This document shows positions 18,276 through 26,846 of a stretch of 53,197 nucleotides of DNA, one piece after another (position 1 is the stretch's first letter; each line of letters opens with the position of its first letter). Origin of the DNA: Micromonospora sp. ATCC 39149 (GTDB taxonomy: Bacteria; Actinomycetota; Actinomycetes; Mycobacteriales; Micromonosporaceae); the NCBI RefSeq assembly GCF_000158815.1, contig NZ_GG657738.1, positions 1,216,762-1,269,958 on the forward strand, read 5' to 3'. The position numbers were made by a program, and so were the translations under genes. The notes below the pieces were generated by a model that worked only from the letters and a program-made list of their open reading frames with translations, made no database searches and was not told the origin of the DNA.

Positions 18276-18315
18276 GTCGTGCCGGTTGTCCCGTCGGCGG
18301 GACAACCGGCACGAC
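18276..18315. terminator. Perfect 17-bp hairpin, likely terminator of the CHAT/TPR operon
   Basis: The arms at 18276-18292 and 18299-18315 are exact reverse complements with a 6-base loop (GTCGGC). It lies 48 bases after the TPR stop codon. There is no T-tract, as is common in high-GC actinomycetes. It may also stop transcription arriving from the right. Confidence 0.8.
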
Positions 18316-18329
18316 GGGAGCCTGGTCAC

Positions 18330-18530
18330 CTACGCTGTTTCGTCGAGCGCGGCAGCAGCGGCCTCGTCCAGGATGCCGGCGATCCACCGCTCGAAAGTCC
18401 CGGTGCTCCGCTGCGCCGCCGCCTGCCACCGCAGCAGGCGATCCGGTCGGTACCGATGCGCGGACGAGTCACCTCCATCCCGCGACGCCCGGCCGAACCA
18501 CTGTGGGCGGCTCGAAGGCTTAGGCGCAGT
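18330..18530 (-). pseudogene. Possible ribbon-helix-helix / MobC-like C-terminal fragment
   Basis: A minus-strand frame ending at a stop at 18332-18330 reads RLLRWQAAAQRSTGTFERWIAGILDEAA, like the end of ribbon-helix-helix proteins of the MobC/antitoxin kind (W-x-A-A-A...F-x-x-W-I...L-D-E-A-A). An in-frame TAA at about 18535 precedes it and no start codon is visible. It is probably debris of a plasmid or integrative element. Confidence 0.35.
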
Positions 18531-19088
18531 TGGTTACGCGACCACCTGAGATCCTCGGCCCGATCGAGCCCCAGCTCCTGTTGGTCCTCCGGCAGTCCCG
18601 CGACCAAGGCCAACGGTCGGCTCGGTGAGGTGCAGGGGCTGGAGTCGAGCCTCAACGCGGCCGTGAACAAGATCGTCAGCCTGGATCGCAGACTCCAACG
18701 CCAACAACCCGGACCGGTGGCCCTCGGTCTTCCAGCGCGGCCCTGCCGCTCCCGGAAATGTCGTGTCGGCTCGACTCACACCGTCATCCTGGTTGTGACG
18801 GAGCCAGCTGGAACCACCAGGACGGCCATAACTGCGCCCACCACGAGCTGACTCGCCGTCATCGCCAGTCATTGAACGTAGCCGCCGCCCGCACCTTTGG
18901 GCGGCGGTTGGCAGCTGGCCGCGCGTTGTCTGCGGCGTGTCAGTGCATCTGATCTTGGTGCGGCTCGGCTACGTCTCGTCGAGGCCGTGGTATCTGGATT
19001 CGTCCGTGCCGTCGTGATCGCCGCTTTCGGCAACCATCTCTTCTCCGGTCAAGTGTCAGTTGACATCGTCGCCTGGATCAACCAAGGA
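18531..19088. other. Intergenic stretch with no supported gene
   Basis: About 560 bases without a convincing gene. A plus-strand frame (18261-18851) spans part of it and has a short helical stretch (GEVQGLESSLNAAVNKIVSLDRRL), but the rest is Arg/Ser/Pro-rich shadow sequence. It sits between the convergent ends of the TPR operon and the LysR gene. Confidence 0.45.
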
Positions 19089-20018
19089 CTATCGCGGCAT
19101 CGGGTTTGCCCTGTCCGGAACGGCCGACTCTGGGACCGGAGGGTTAGCATCCGTCGCGGCGCGGACGAACTCCCGTACCCGGGCGGTCGTGTTCGCCTCC
19201 AGCCAGACCGGTCCTCGCTCGATCGGCGGGGCGTCATGGATTGGCACGTAGACGATGTCAGGGCGGGGGTGGTAGCGCTCGGTCTGCTCGCCCACCGGTA
19301 GCACACCCCGGCCCAACGCGACGAGCGACAGCATTTCCGAGAAGGTCTTGCCGTGTGGGCCCTTGGGAACGGGTCGGCCGGCCGGCGTGTGCTCGGGTGT
19401 GCGGTCGCGCTTGAACTCGGCGGAGGTCACCGCCGGGTACTGGACGACCGGGTGATCGGCGAGCACTTCCAGCGACACCGACGTCCGGCCGGCCAGCGGG
19501 TGCGTGGCGGCCACCGCCAGCACGCGCCGCTCCACCATCAGCGCGGGCCCGCGGGCCATGCCGTCGAACGGGTAGGCGGCGACGAGAATGTCGATCGAGC
19601 CGTCCAGCAGGCTGGCCCGCGAGTTGGACAGCTGCACCTCGCGCACGTCCACGTCGCAGTCGGGATGCCGAGCGGTGAACAGCTTGACCGCTTTGAGCAG
19701 CACAGGCGCGAGGTACTCGCCGAGGAACGCTACCCGCAGCCGGCCGGTCACGCCGCGGCCGGCCTCGACCGCCCGGCGCAAGGCCGTGTCCATCTGTTCG
19801 ACGAGCGGGGCCAGGTCGTCGGCGAGTTGCCGGCCGATGGGCGTGATGCGGACGACGCGACTAGTGCGCTCGAACAGCGGAGCCCCGAGCCGCCGCTCCA
19901 GTTTCCTGATGACGTGGCTGATCCGCCCAGTAGTCACCCGCAGGCGTTCGGCGGTACGGCCGAAATGCAGCTCCTCGGCAAGCGTCAGAAAAGTCTCGAT
20001 CTCGTGTCGCTCCAGCAC
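19089..20018 (-). CDS. LysR-family transcriptional regulator
   Basis: A 309-residue LTTR. The winged helix is at residues 1-60 (FLTLAEELHFGRTAERLRVT, ISHVIRKLERRLGAPLFERTSRV). The effector domain starts with GRLRVAFLGE and covers the rest, including a GRGVLPVGE turn. It is divergent from a three-gene unit (DUF1801, VOC, DHFR-like), the usual arrangement for an LTTR and its target. A 17-base inverted repeat lies 14 bases upstream of its start, consistent with autoregulation. The signal is unknown. Confidence 0.9.
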   Translation of the reverse strand: MLERHEIETFLTLAEELHFGRTAERLRVTTGRISHVIRKLERRLGAPLFERTSRVVRITPIGRQLADDLAPLVEQMDTALRRAVEAGRGVTGRLRVAFLGEYLAPVLLKAVKLFTARHPDCDVDVREVQLSNSRASLLDGSIDILVAAYPFDGMARGPALMVERRVLAVAATHPLAGRTSVSLEVLADHPVVQYPAVTSAEFKRDRTPEHTPAGRPVPKGPHGKTFSEMLSLVALGRGVLPVGEQTERYHPRPDIVYVPIHDAPPIERGPVWLEANTTARVREFVRAATDANPPVPESAVPDRANPMPR

Positions 20019-20031
20019 CCGCCACTCCTTC

Positions 20032-20048
20032 GTTGAATCCGAATCAAC
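20032..20048. promoter_or_regulatory. Candidate LysR binding site
   Basis: GTTGA and TCAAC arms are separated by seven bases, an LTTR-like T...A dyad. It sits in the divergent region, close to the LysR start, where autorepression would act. This is a sequence inference only. Confidence 0.45.
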
Positions 20049-20187
20049 GACCGTAGCCCGATCATGGCTTGGTCAGCGTCACCGGTTCACCGATTGTTAA
20101 GGGCGTCACCGAGGCCGCCAGACAGGCCGGGAGCCGCAGCGATGGACCGTCGCCGGCCCAGGCCCCACCAAGCCATAAGGAAAGATC

Positions 20188-20550
20188 ATGCAGACGACAA
20201 GCATCGACGACTACCTGACCGGACTCGAGCCCCCGTTATGGGAGATCGCCGAGGCCGCCCGCCGGGTTATCGACGGCGCGCTGGCCGACGCCACCGGCGT
20301 GATGTGGCACGGCCATCCGGTATGGGGCCTTGGCGCAGCTCCGGGACGACGACCGATCTGCCTACTCAAGGCCTACAGCTCGTACGTCACCTTCGGGCTA
20401 TGGCTCGGGCAGGAGATCACCGACCGCTCCGGCCGCCTGACCCCAGGCGCCCGGAAGATGGCCTCGATACGGCTCTCGTCCACCGCCGACGTCGACGCGG
20501 CGCTGTTCACCGACTGGCTACGCCAGGCTCGCACCCTGGGGGGGAAGTGA
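20188..20550 (+). CDS. DUF1801 domain protein
   Basis: A 120-residue protein of the DUF1801/YdhG-like group. Typical landmarks are the early YLTGLEPPLWEIAEAARRVI, MWHGHPVWGLG, a central YVTFGLWLG, and MASIRLSSTADVD near the end. Members are small and of unclear biochemical function. It is the first gene of a three-gene unit; its stop overlaps the next start as GTGA. The start ATG is preceded by AAGGAAAG. Confidence 0.8.
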   Translation: MQTTSIDDYLTGLEPPLWEIAEAARRVIDGALADATGVMWHGHPVWGLGAAPGRRPICLLKAYSSYVTFGLWLGQEITDRSGRLTPGARKMASIRLSSTADVDAALFTDWLRQARTLGGK

Positions 20551-20960
20551 GCACCGTACGGGTCAGGGAACTCGACCACCTCGTCCTCAACGTCGAGGAC
20601 GTCGAGCGATCACTGGCCTTCTACTGCGGGGTGCTCGGCCTCGGGCCCGTGCGTGTCGACGAGTGGCGTGCCGGGCGGATCAGATTCCCGTCCGTCCGGG
20701 TCAGTCCGGACACCATCATCGACCTGGTCCAGCGGCACCGCGGCGAATCGAACGTCGACCACATCTGCCTGGTGGTCGACCCGCTGGACTGGCACGACGT
20801 CATCGCATCCGGCGTGTTCACCGTCCTCGAAGGGCCGGTGAGCCGGTCCGGCGCCCGAGGCCAGGCCGTCTCCCTCTACGTTCAGGACCCAGACCGCAAC
20901 ACCGTCGAACTCCGCTGGTACCCCGCCGACGCGGAACCGACGACACCGCCGACCCCATAA
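20547..20960 (+). CDS. VOC-family (glyoxalase/bleomycin-resistance fold) protein
   Basis: A 137-residue vicinal-oxygen-chelate protein. Metal-ligand candidates are His in LDHLVLNV, His in VDHICLVV and Glu in NTVELRWYP, with the usual RSLAFYCGVLGL after the first strand. Such proteins act as dioxygenases, epimerases, lyases or drug-binding proteins; no substrate can be read off. The GTG start at 20547 overlaps the DUF1801 stop by four bases, so the two are coupled. Confidence 0.85.
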   Translation: MSTVRVRELDHLVLNVEDVERSLAFYCGVLGLGPVRVDEWRAGRIRFPSVRVSPDTIIDLVQRHRGESNVDHICLVVDPLDWHDVIASGVFTVLEGPVSRSGARGQAVSLYVQDPDRNTVELRWYPADAEPTTPPTP

Positions 20961-20996
20961 CAAACAATGCACCTCAAACCAACCAAGGAGCTACCA

Positions 20997-21572
20997 GTGC
21001 GCACCCTGATCGCCACCGCGTTCGTCTCGCTCGACGGCGTCATCGAGGCGCCCGGCGGAGAACCGGGCTACCGCAACTCGGGCTGGACCTTCAAAGACAT
21101 CGAGTTCGACGAGGCCGCATACGAGATCAAGAGCCGTGAGCAGGACGAGGCCACTGCCATGCTGCTGGGCCGGGTCAGTTACCAGGCGTTCTCCCCGGTA
21201 TGGCCGGACATGACCGCGGAGTTCCCCGGCTACAACGCGATGCCGAAGTACGTCGTGTCGACCACGCTGCAGGAGAAGGACCTGGTGTCCAACTGGGGCG
21301 AGATCAGCATCCTCCGATCACTGGACGACGTCGCTGCACTCAAAAAGACCGAGGGCGGGCCGATCATCATCCACGGCAGTGCCACCCTGAACCGCGAGCT
21401 GGCCGATGCCCGCCTGATCGACCGCTACCATCTGCTGGTCTTCCCAGTCCTGCTCAGCGCGGGCAAGCGGCTGTTCAGCGACACCGACAGGGACAAGCAG
21501 AACCTCAAGCTCATCGAGAGCGAGTCATACGCCAACGGAATCCAGAAGCTGGTCTACGACGTCATCCGCTGA
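20997..21572 (+). CDS. Dihydrofolate reductase / RibD C-terminal family protein
   Basis: A 191-residue DHFR-fold oxidoreductase of the RibD_C type. It begins TLIATAFVSLDGVIEAPGGE, has MLLGRVSYQAF and PKYVVSTTL, then GGPIIIHGSATLNRELADARLIDRYHLLVFPV, the family core. These actinobacterial members are NADPH-binding and usually not true folate enzymes. The start is GTG 20997, six bases after AAGGAG; the ATG at 20967 is further up and lacks a site. It is the last gene of the unit divergent from the LysR gene. Confidence 0.88.
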   Translation: MRTLIATAFVSLDGVIEAPGGEPGYRNSGWTFKDIEFDEAAYEIKSREQDEATAMLLGRVSYQAFSPVWPDMTAEFPGYNAMPKYVVSTTLQEKDLVSNWGEISILRSLDDVAALKKTEGGPIIIHGSATLNRELADARLIDRYHLLVFPVLLSAGKRLFSDTDRDKQNLKLIESESYANGIQKLVYDVIR

Positions 21573-22310
21573 GCAGCCCGTCGGGGTCGGCCCTGTTCGG
21601 AGGCCGACCCCGACGAACACCGTTACCCGCTGCCCGGACAGCTGTTCCCGACAGCTCCGGTTGGGTCTTCCGCAGCTTGCAACAGCGGACCACCACGCCG
21701 GGCGAAGGCACTTGTGATGAGTTTCTGGCGAGCACACCTGGAAGACGTCGAGGACGTCATCCTTGGTCTTCACGTGCCGGTACACCGCAGTCGCCGTGAC
21801 GTCCAGCCCTTCGGCGAGGCGGCGCATCGTCAAGCCCTCGACACCGTGCTCGTCCAGCAGTGTCACGGCGGCGGCCACGATCCGCTTTGGCGTGCCGGGT
21901 GCTCTCCCGGCGCGTTGCGCCAGCTCTCGAGCGATGCGGGCGACGGTGCCCGGCATGTCGTCGAGGCGGGCGGCGACCGCGTCGATATGACGGTAGCTGC
22001 GCAGGCCACGGGCGGGGATGTGTAGCTGCGGGTCGAGTTCGTGCAGGTGCCGGCGCAGACGGTTGATGACCTTGGTTCGTTCGGCGATGAGGTCGCGGCG
22101 GTGGTCGGACAACAGCTTGATCTGCCGCGACGGCCCGTCCAACTCGGCCACCGGCAGGTCCGGCTCCCGCAACGCCGCGTGCGCCACCGCGAGGGCATCG
22201 ATGGGGTCGGACTTGCCCGGCTGTCGACCGGCACGGCGGGCGGTGGCCATGAACCGGGTATGTACCGTGATGACCCGGAACCCGGCGGCCAGCACGGGCA
22301 GCGGGGGCAC
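21525..22310 (-). pseudogene. IS110-family transposase fragment fused to a TetR N-terminus
   Basis: A minus-strand chimera. Residues 1-135 are a middle section of an IS110 DEDD transposase (GKSDPIDALAVAHAALREP, LLSDHRRDLIAERTKVINRL). From about residue 136 the frame reads a TetR helix-turn-helix (RIVAAAVTLLDEHGVEGL, AVYRHVKTKDDVLDV) up to about residue 190. The rest is antisense to neighbouring sequence, ending inside the DHFR-like gene. Neither protein is complete. The junction is near 21905. Confidence 0.75.
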
Positions 22311-22449
22311 GCCTTAGTTGAGCGCTCGGCAGGCTTCTATCAAGCCACTCCGCGCCCGACGTGGGGTCCGGCGGGGCCGCACATCAGGACAAGCCACCAA
22401 CCCGCAGGCCAGGGCAGCGAAATAGCCGGCGAACCCCGCCGGACATCGA

Positions 22450-22749
22450 TCACTCTCGCACTAACGCGAAGTACGCGCTCGCGGCCTTCAGGATCTCGTT
22501 CGCCCGCCGCAACTCGGCGACCTCCCTGCGCAACCGGCGGTTGCCCTCCGCCACCTCGCTGGTCGGCCGGTCGTGACGCTCGTCAGCCTCGGCTTGGCGG
22601 ATCCAGGTCCGCAACGCCTCGTGATGCACGCCGAACTGCTCGGCCAGGCACCGGATCACCGGCTTTGGGTCCGACTCGCGATACAGACGCACGGCGCGCT
22701 GACGGGCCGCAGACGCCCAGGCGAGTGCGGCCTGCGTCGTGTCGAACAC
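22450..22749 (-). pseudogene. IS3-family OrfA transposase, N-terminus replaced and OrfB absent
   Basis: A 99-residue frame with the IS3 OrfA helix-turn-helix (RAVRLYRESDPKPVIRCLAEQFGVHHE) and leucine-zipper tail (RRLRREVAELRRANEILKAASAYF). The usual first residues (RPSKYPxEFR-type) are replaced by unrelated sequence (MFDTTQAALAWASA). No OrfB with a DDE core follows, so the element is dead. Confidence 0.75.
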
Positions 22750-23184
22750 GGCGGACGGGTACCGGGCATGGTCATCGTTGAAGATCTAGACGGACGGGCG
22801 GAGCGGGCTCTGCTGATCGCTCGTCGGTCGACGACGCAGCCCATCCGGGTTGAACGAGAACGAGCCCGAGAAGTCCCCGGGCCGGTGACGCGCCGTGACA
22901 CCAGATGCGGCGGATTCCACTGTCCTGGAAACTCGGCGCCCGACCCACCGCCGTGGCCTCGCAGACAGCAGCGGCCGCAGTCGAGGCGCCGGAAGCCGCC
23001 CTGATACATCAGGACAGAACTCTTTCCACTCCGCGTCGAAAAAGACCCATATCAATCGGCTGAATAATTTACGCCATGGAGTCCGGTCAACTATCCGCTG
23101 TACGCTCCAGCAAAACCGTTCGGACCATTCAATCGGCGCGTCGCACGCCCGCCGGAATGGCCGGAACAAAGGGAGGGCTGGGAG
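22750..23184. other. Intergenic stretch upstream of the subtilase
   Basis: About 435 bases with no supported gene. GC drops around 23010-23090, which may hold the subtilase promoter; the ribosome site GGGAGG lies just before its ATG. Small frames on both strands have no recognisable content. Confidence 0.45.
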
Positions 23185-24435
23185 ATGGGAATCCACCGCC
23201 ACGCGATCTTCGCCCGCGGGCGTCGAGCCGGAACGGCCGTCACGGCCACGCTCGCCACCGCGACCATGCTCCTCACCACGGCTGCCGGACCGGCCACTGC
23301 GGCACCCGCCGCCGAACCGCCGTCCGGGAGGGCCGGCGAGATCCTCGACGCCGGCAACGCCGCCCGCGTGCCCGGCAGCTACGTGGTAACCCTCAAGGAG
23401 GGTGGGGGCTCGGTCGGCGATCGGCAGGCAGGCGTAACCCGCCTCGCCGACCGGTACGGCTTCCGCCCGGACCAGGTCTGGGGCGACGCGCTGAACGGCT
23501 TCTCCGTGCGGACCTCCGAGTTGGTGGCCCGCCGACTGGCCGCCGACCCGGCGGTAGCGGTCGTGGAGCAGGACCGGTTGACCAGCCTGGCCACCACCCA
23601 GACGAACGCGCCGTGGAACCTCGACCGAATCGACGCACCGCTGGGACTCAGCGGCACCTACAACTTCACCAGTGTCGGGACCGGCGTCCGGGCGTACATC
23701 GTGGACAGCGGGATCCAGATCAGTCATGTCGACTTCGGCGGCCAGGCGGTATACGGCTACGACGCCGTCGACGGCGCGCTCCCGGCCAACGACTGCAGCG
23801 GGCACGGCACGCACGCCGCCGGCACCGTCGGCGGGACGACCTTCGGGGCGGCCAAGAACGTCGTGCTGGTCGCGGTCAAGGTGTTCGACTGCGCCCTGCC
23901 GAGCACACTGTCGATGTTGATCAACGGGATCAACTGGATGATCGCCAACCACCTTGCCGGACAGCCGGCCGTGGCGAACATCGGCGTGCTGACCAGCCCC
24001 ACCGTCGCGCTCGACACCGCCGTGACGAACGCGGTCGCCGACGGCATCACCGTAACGGTTCCCGCCGGCAACTCGAACGTGAGCGCCTGCACCGTCTCAC
24101 CCGCATCGGCGCCGACCGCGCTGACCGTAGGCGCGACGCTGACGAACGACAACCGGGCAAGCTGGTCGAACTTCGGCCCCTGCCTGGACATCTTCGCTCC
24201 CGGCGAGCGCATCACGTCGGCCTGGTGGAACTCGACCACCGCGACCCAGACGATCAGCGGCACCTCACACGCCGCGCCGCTCGTCGCCGGCGTCGCCGCC
24301 CGGGTGCTCAGCAACAACCCCACCTGGACACCGGCCCAGGTGGCCAGCTACCTGTTCAGCGTCGCCAACCCGGTCGTGATCAACCCGGGAGCCGGCTCGC
24401 CCAACCGTCTCCTGTACCTGTCCCCGGCGCTCTGA
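23185..24435 (+). CDS. Secreted S8 family serine peptidase (subtilase) with unusual pocket motifs
   Basis: A 416-residue exported subtilisin-like protease. A signal peptide covers about residues 1-40 (Arg-rich start, then a hydrophobic stretch ending ATAAPA). An inhibitor_I9-type propeptide follows (SYVVTLKEGG ... AVVEQDRL). The catalytic domain shows Asp in YIVDSGI, His in SGHGTHAAG, the oxyanion Asn in VPAGNSN and Ser in SGTSHAAP. Two places differ from relatives. The usual MSLGG substrate strand after PAVAN reads IGVLTSP, and the usual GTSMA is GTSHA. The triad is intact, but the changes could alter specificity or activity. It stands alone between transposon remnants. Confidence 0.88.
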   Translation: MGIHRHAIFARGRRAGTAVTATLATATMLLTTAAGPATAAPAAEPPSGRAGEILDAGNAARVPGSYVVTLKEGGGSVGDRQAGVTRLADRYGFRPDQVWGDALNGFSVRTSELVARRLAADPAVAVVEQDRLTSLATTQTNAPWNLDRIDAPLGLSGTYNFTSVGTGVRAYIVDSGIQISHVDFGGQAVYGYDAVDGALPANDCSGHGTHAAGTVGGTTFGAAKNVVLVAVKVFDCALPSTLSMLINGINWMIANHLAGQPAVANIGVLTSPTVALDTAVTNAVADGITVTVPAGNSNVSACTVSPASAPTALTVGATLTNDNRASWSNFGPCLDIFAPGERITSAWWNSTTATQTISGTSHAAPLVAGVAARVLSNNPTWTPAQVASYLFSVANPVVINPGAGSPNRLLYLSPAL

Positions 24436-24454
24436 CCCGGCCCTGACGCCGGCC

Positions 24455-24896
24455 GGCCCAACGTTGGCGTCGTAGGAGCGCAGCAAGGCGATGCGGGCGC
24501 CGTCGGCGGTGACCGCCAGGTCCACGAAGGCGCTCGGCGAATGCCCGAACACCTCCCGCGGCGCCCCGGTGTCGGGGGCGCGGAGCCGAAGCGAGCCCGA
24601 ATGGTCGACGGTCGCCAGCCACGAGCCGTCCGGGGCCGCCACCACCGGTGCCACCTCGGTGCTGGCGTCGAGCGAGAGCTAAGGCTCAGCCCGCGCCACC
24701 GTCCACACCGCGACGCCGCCGCGTGCCGCGGTGACGAACCAGGCGCCGTCCGCGGGGGCGGCGAGGCTGCGGACCTCCGCCTGCGCCACGGCTGGACGGG
24801 CTGGCTCGGCCGGGTGCGCGTCCCAGATCCGGACCGTCGAGTCTGTGCCGGCGGCGCGGACATCGGCAGAGCCGCGAACGCGGGCCATGTCCCGGA
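24455..24896 (-). pseudogene. WD40-repeat protein fragment with in-frame stop
   Basis: Minus-strand WD-type blades: DSTVRIWDAHPAE, SLAAPADGAWFVTAARGG, VAVWTVARAEP, then TAG at about 24680. The same frame continues after the stop with VAAPDGSWLATVDHSGSLRLR and LAVTADGARIALLRSYD. One nonsense codon thus interrupts a continuous propeller. The remaining blades are missing on both sides, cut by the subtilase end and the integrase end. Confidence 0.65.
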
Positions 24897-24902
24897 GGCC
24901 AA

Positions 24903-25740
24903 TCAGGCAGCGAGGATGTGGTTGGGGTGCCGGTCGCGGCTCTTGCGGGTTCGGTCGTAGCGCATGGTGGTTCGTTGGTCGGCGTGGCGGGCTGCGATCT
25001 GCACGTCGCGGAGGCTGACGTCGGCGTCGAGCATGGTGGTCACGAAGGTGTGGCGCAGCATGTGGGGGTGCATCCTTGGCATCCGGATGCCTGCGGCAGC
25101 GGCGAGGTGCCTGAGCCGGCGGCTGGCGGCGTGCGTCCATCCGCCAACTGTGGGTGTTGCGCAGGATCGGCCCGCTGGTGCGCTCGTCGATGGCCCTGGC
25201 GACCGCGGTGGCAGCGCGACGAGGACGAGCTTCCGCCCTTGCCGCGCACCCGTAGGACCCGTGGCCGTGTTCCTCGCCCAGGTCGGCGATGTTCGACCCG
25301 CAGGCTTCGAAGATCCGCAAGCCGAGCAGGCCCAAGAGCGCGACCAGGGCGAAGTCGTTCGGGTCGGCCGACAGCCGGGCGGCGGTGATCAGGGCCTTGA
25401 ACTGCAGGTGCCCCAGTTTGAGGGTCGGCGACTCGGCCGGCACCGAGGGCCGACGGACGTAATCGGCGGACGAGTGTTTCAGGATGGCGTCGATGACACA
25501 GACCCGGAAGAACCCGACCACGACCGACAGGCGCCGCGACACCGTCGAGGGCTGGTACCGGCGGACGTCTTGCAGCCAGCGCACGTACCGCTCGACATCT
25601 ACCGCGCTGTGGCCAGGGGGTCGAGGCTGTGGTCGCCGCACCAACGGAGGAAGACTCGCAGGTCGGACTCGGTATGGACGCGAGTCTGCCCACGGTAGCG
25701 GCCCAGGAAGACCGATACCGCGGCGGGCACAACGAGTCGA
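24903..25740 (-). pseudogene. Tyrosine recombinase (phage integrase family), multiply frameshifted
   Basis: The pieces of a XerC/D-like integrase are spread over three minus-strand frames. The N-terminal SAM-like part includes FLGRYRGQTRVHTESDLRVF, then VDVERYVRWLQDVRRYQPST. The core follows with LLGLLGLRIFEAC (first catalytic Arg). The end reads HMLRHTFVTTML, AARHADQRTTMRYDRT (HxxR, His, Tyr nucleophile). Breaks are visible near 25610 (stop after ATAR), near 25225 and near 25190. All catalytic residues can be found, so the gene was once complete; as read, it cannot be translated. Its mobile element is not evident. Confidence 0.75.
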
Positions 25741-26018
25741 TTGGCAGGTACGACACGGAAAGCCGAAGCAGGAGGGATAACGATACATCACCGTGCGTCA
25801 CCACCGCCGATGAACGCCAGCCCACCCGGGGCGGCATGTGCGGACGGCTGGCCGGAGCTAAGTATTCGCCAGGGGCTCAGCGGCGGGAAGTCGGCGAAGG
25901 TCACCTCGTCGGGCTCGGGTGGGATATCGGGTTCTGAAGTACCGGCTGACCACACGGCACCGACCGGGAGAGAATGACCGTGACACGGTGCCAGGACACG
26001 ATGCCGCGATCAGCGCGC

Positions 26019-26741
26019 TCACGGGCGGGCGGCCCCGTGGGCGAGCGCCGAAGGGGTCTGGCAGCCGACGATGGCGGGTGCCTCGTGCACTAGCGAGTCG
26101 TCCGTGAGGGCCTCAACCATGAAAAGCGCGAAGTCGACCCGGCGCGTCCGGTTGCTGGCGAGGACCGGGTCGCCGACGTGGCGACTCCACACCGGCAGTC
26201 CCTGGCTGTCGCCTTCCTCGAGGTCGCTGCCCCGGACGACGGTCCACCGGCGGTCGCTGGCGAAGACGCGTCGGCAGGCCTCCACCTGATCGTCGAGGTC
26301 GACGAGCCGCAACCATCGGGCCAGCCGGCCTGCGACGGCGATGAACACGCGCAGCCGGCGCGTGTAGACATCGGCGCCGTCACGCGTGATGTGCCAGCCG
26401 CACGAGAAGACCAGCCGCGCCTCCGGCGGGGCGTGGTCGAGCACCGCCTGGGCGGTGCCCGTCGCGTAGCCATGCACTCCCCAGGGCGCCAGCACCGTGA
26501 GCACTCCGTCGCATCCGGTGACAGCCTGCGCGATCACGGACGGGTCGTTCGTTGCCCCCGGCACCACCGTGATCCGGTCGGCGAACCCGGCCAACTTTCC
26601 CACGCTCTGCGGCCGGCACACCCCGACAACTTCGTACCCCCGAGCCAGTGCGTGCTCGACCATGTAGCGGCCCAGCTTGCCGGACGCGCCAACGACGCAC
26701 ACCCTCAGCGGGCGGAGGCCCTCCACCGGTCGGTCCGTCAT
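26019..26741 (-). CDS. NAD(P)-binding NmrA/SDR-like protein
   Basis: A 241-residue Rossmann-fold protein of the atypical SDR (NAD(P)H-binding/NmrA) group. The nucleotide loop is VVGASGKLGRYMVEHAL; DGVLTVLAPWG and VFSCGWHITRDGADVYTRR follow where SDR actives would be. No YxxxK catalytic pair stands out, so a reductase or a redox sensor are both possible. The start is ATG 26741, preceded by GGAGGGA; the frame upstream to 26777 overlaps the operator. It is divergent from a TetR gene across two matching palindromes. Confidence 0.82.
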   Translation of the reverse strand: MTDRPVEGLRPLRVCVVGASGKLGRYMVEHALARGYEVVGVCRPQSVGKLAGFADRITVVPGATNDPSVIAQAVTGCDGVLTVLAPWGVHGYATGTAQAVLDHAPPEARLVFSCGWHITRDGADVYTRRLRVFIAVAGRLARWLRLVDLDDQVEACRRVFASDRRWTVVRGSDLEEGDSQGLPVWSRHVGDPVLASNRTRRVDFALFMVEALTDDSLVHEAPAIVGCQTPSALAHGAARP

Positions 26742-26774
26742 GCTTCCGTCCCTCCTGCGACACCCAAACCGAGG

Positions 26775-26815
26775 CAACCTTACGAGCGTAAGTCCACCTT
26801 ATGGTTGTAAGGTTG
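26775..26815. promoter_or_regulatory. Twin TetR operators CTTA-N6-TAAG
   Basis: Two dyads of the same form, at 26779-26792 and 26798-26811, are spaced 19 bp centre to centre, and the outer arms CAACCTTAC/GTAAGGTTG also pair. They lie between the divergent NmrA-like and TetR genes. The shared half-site and location are what is expected of a self-regulating TetR repressor that controls its neighbour. Confidence 0.75.
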
Positions 26816-26846
26816 TCAAGAGGTTCGATGACGACGAGAGGGCCCG

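Noticed and set aside
18261..18851. 196-codon plus frame after the CHAT/TPR operon
   Set aside because: It starts inside the terminator hairpin and is mostly Arg/Ser/Pro; only a short helical run looks protein-like.
22786..23952. 388-codon minus-strand frame opposite the subtilase start
   Set aside because: It lies antisense to the signal peptide and catalytic domain and lacks motifs.
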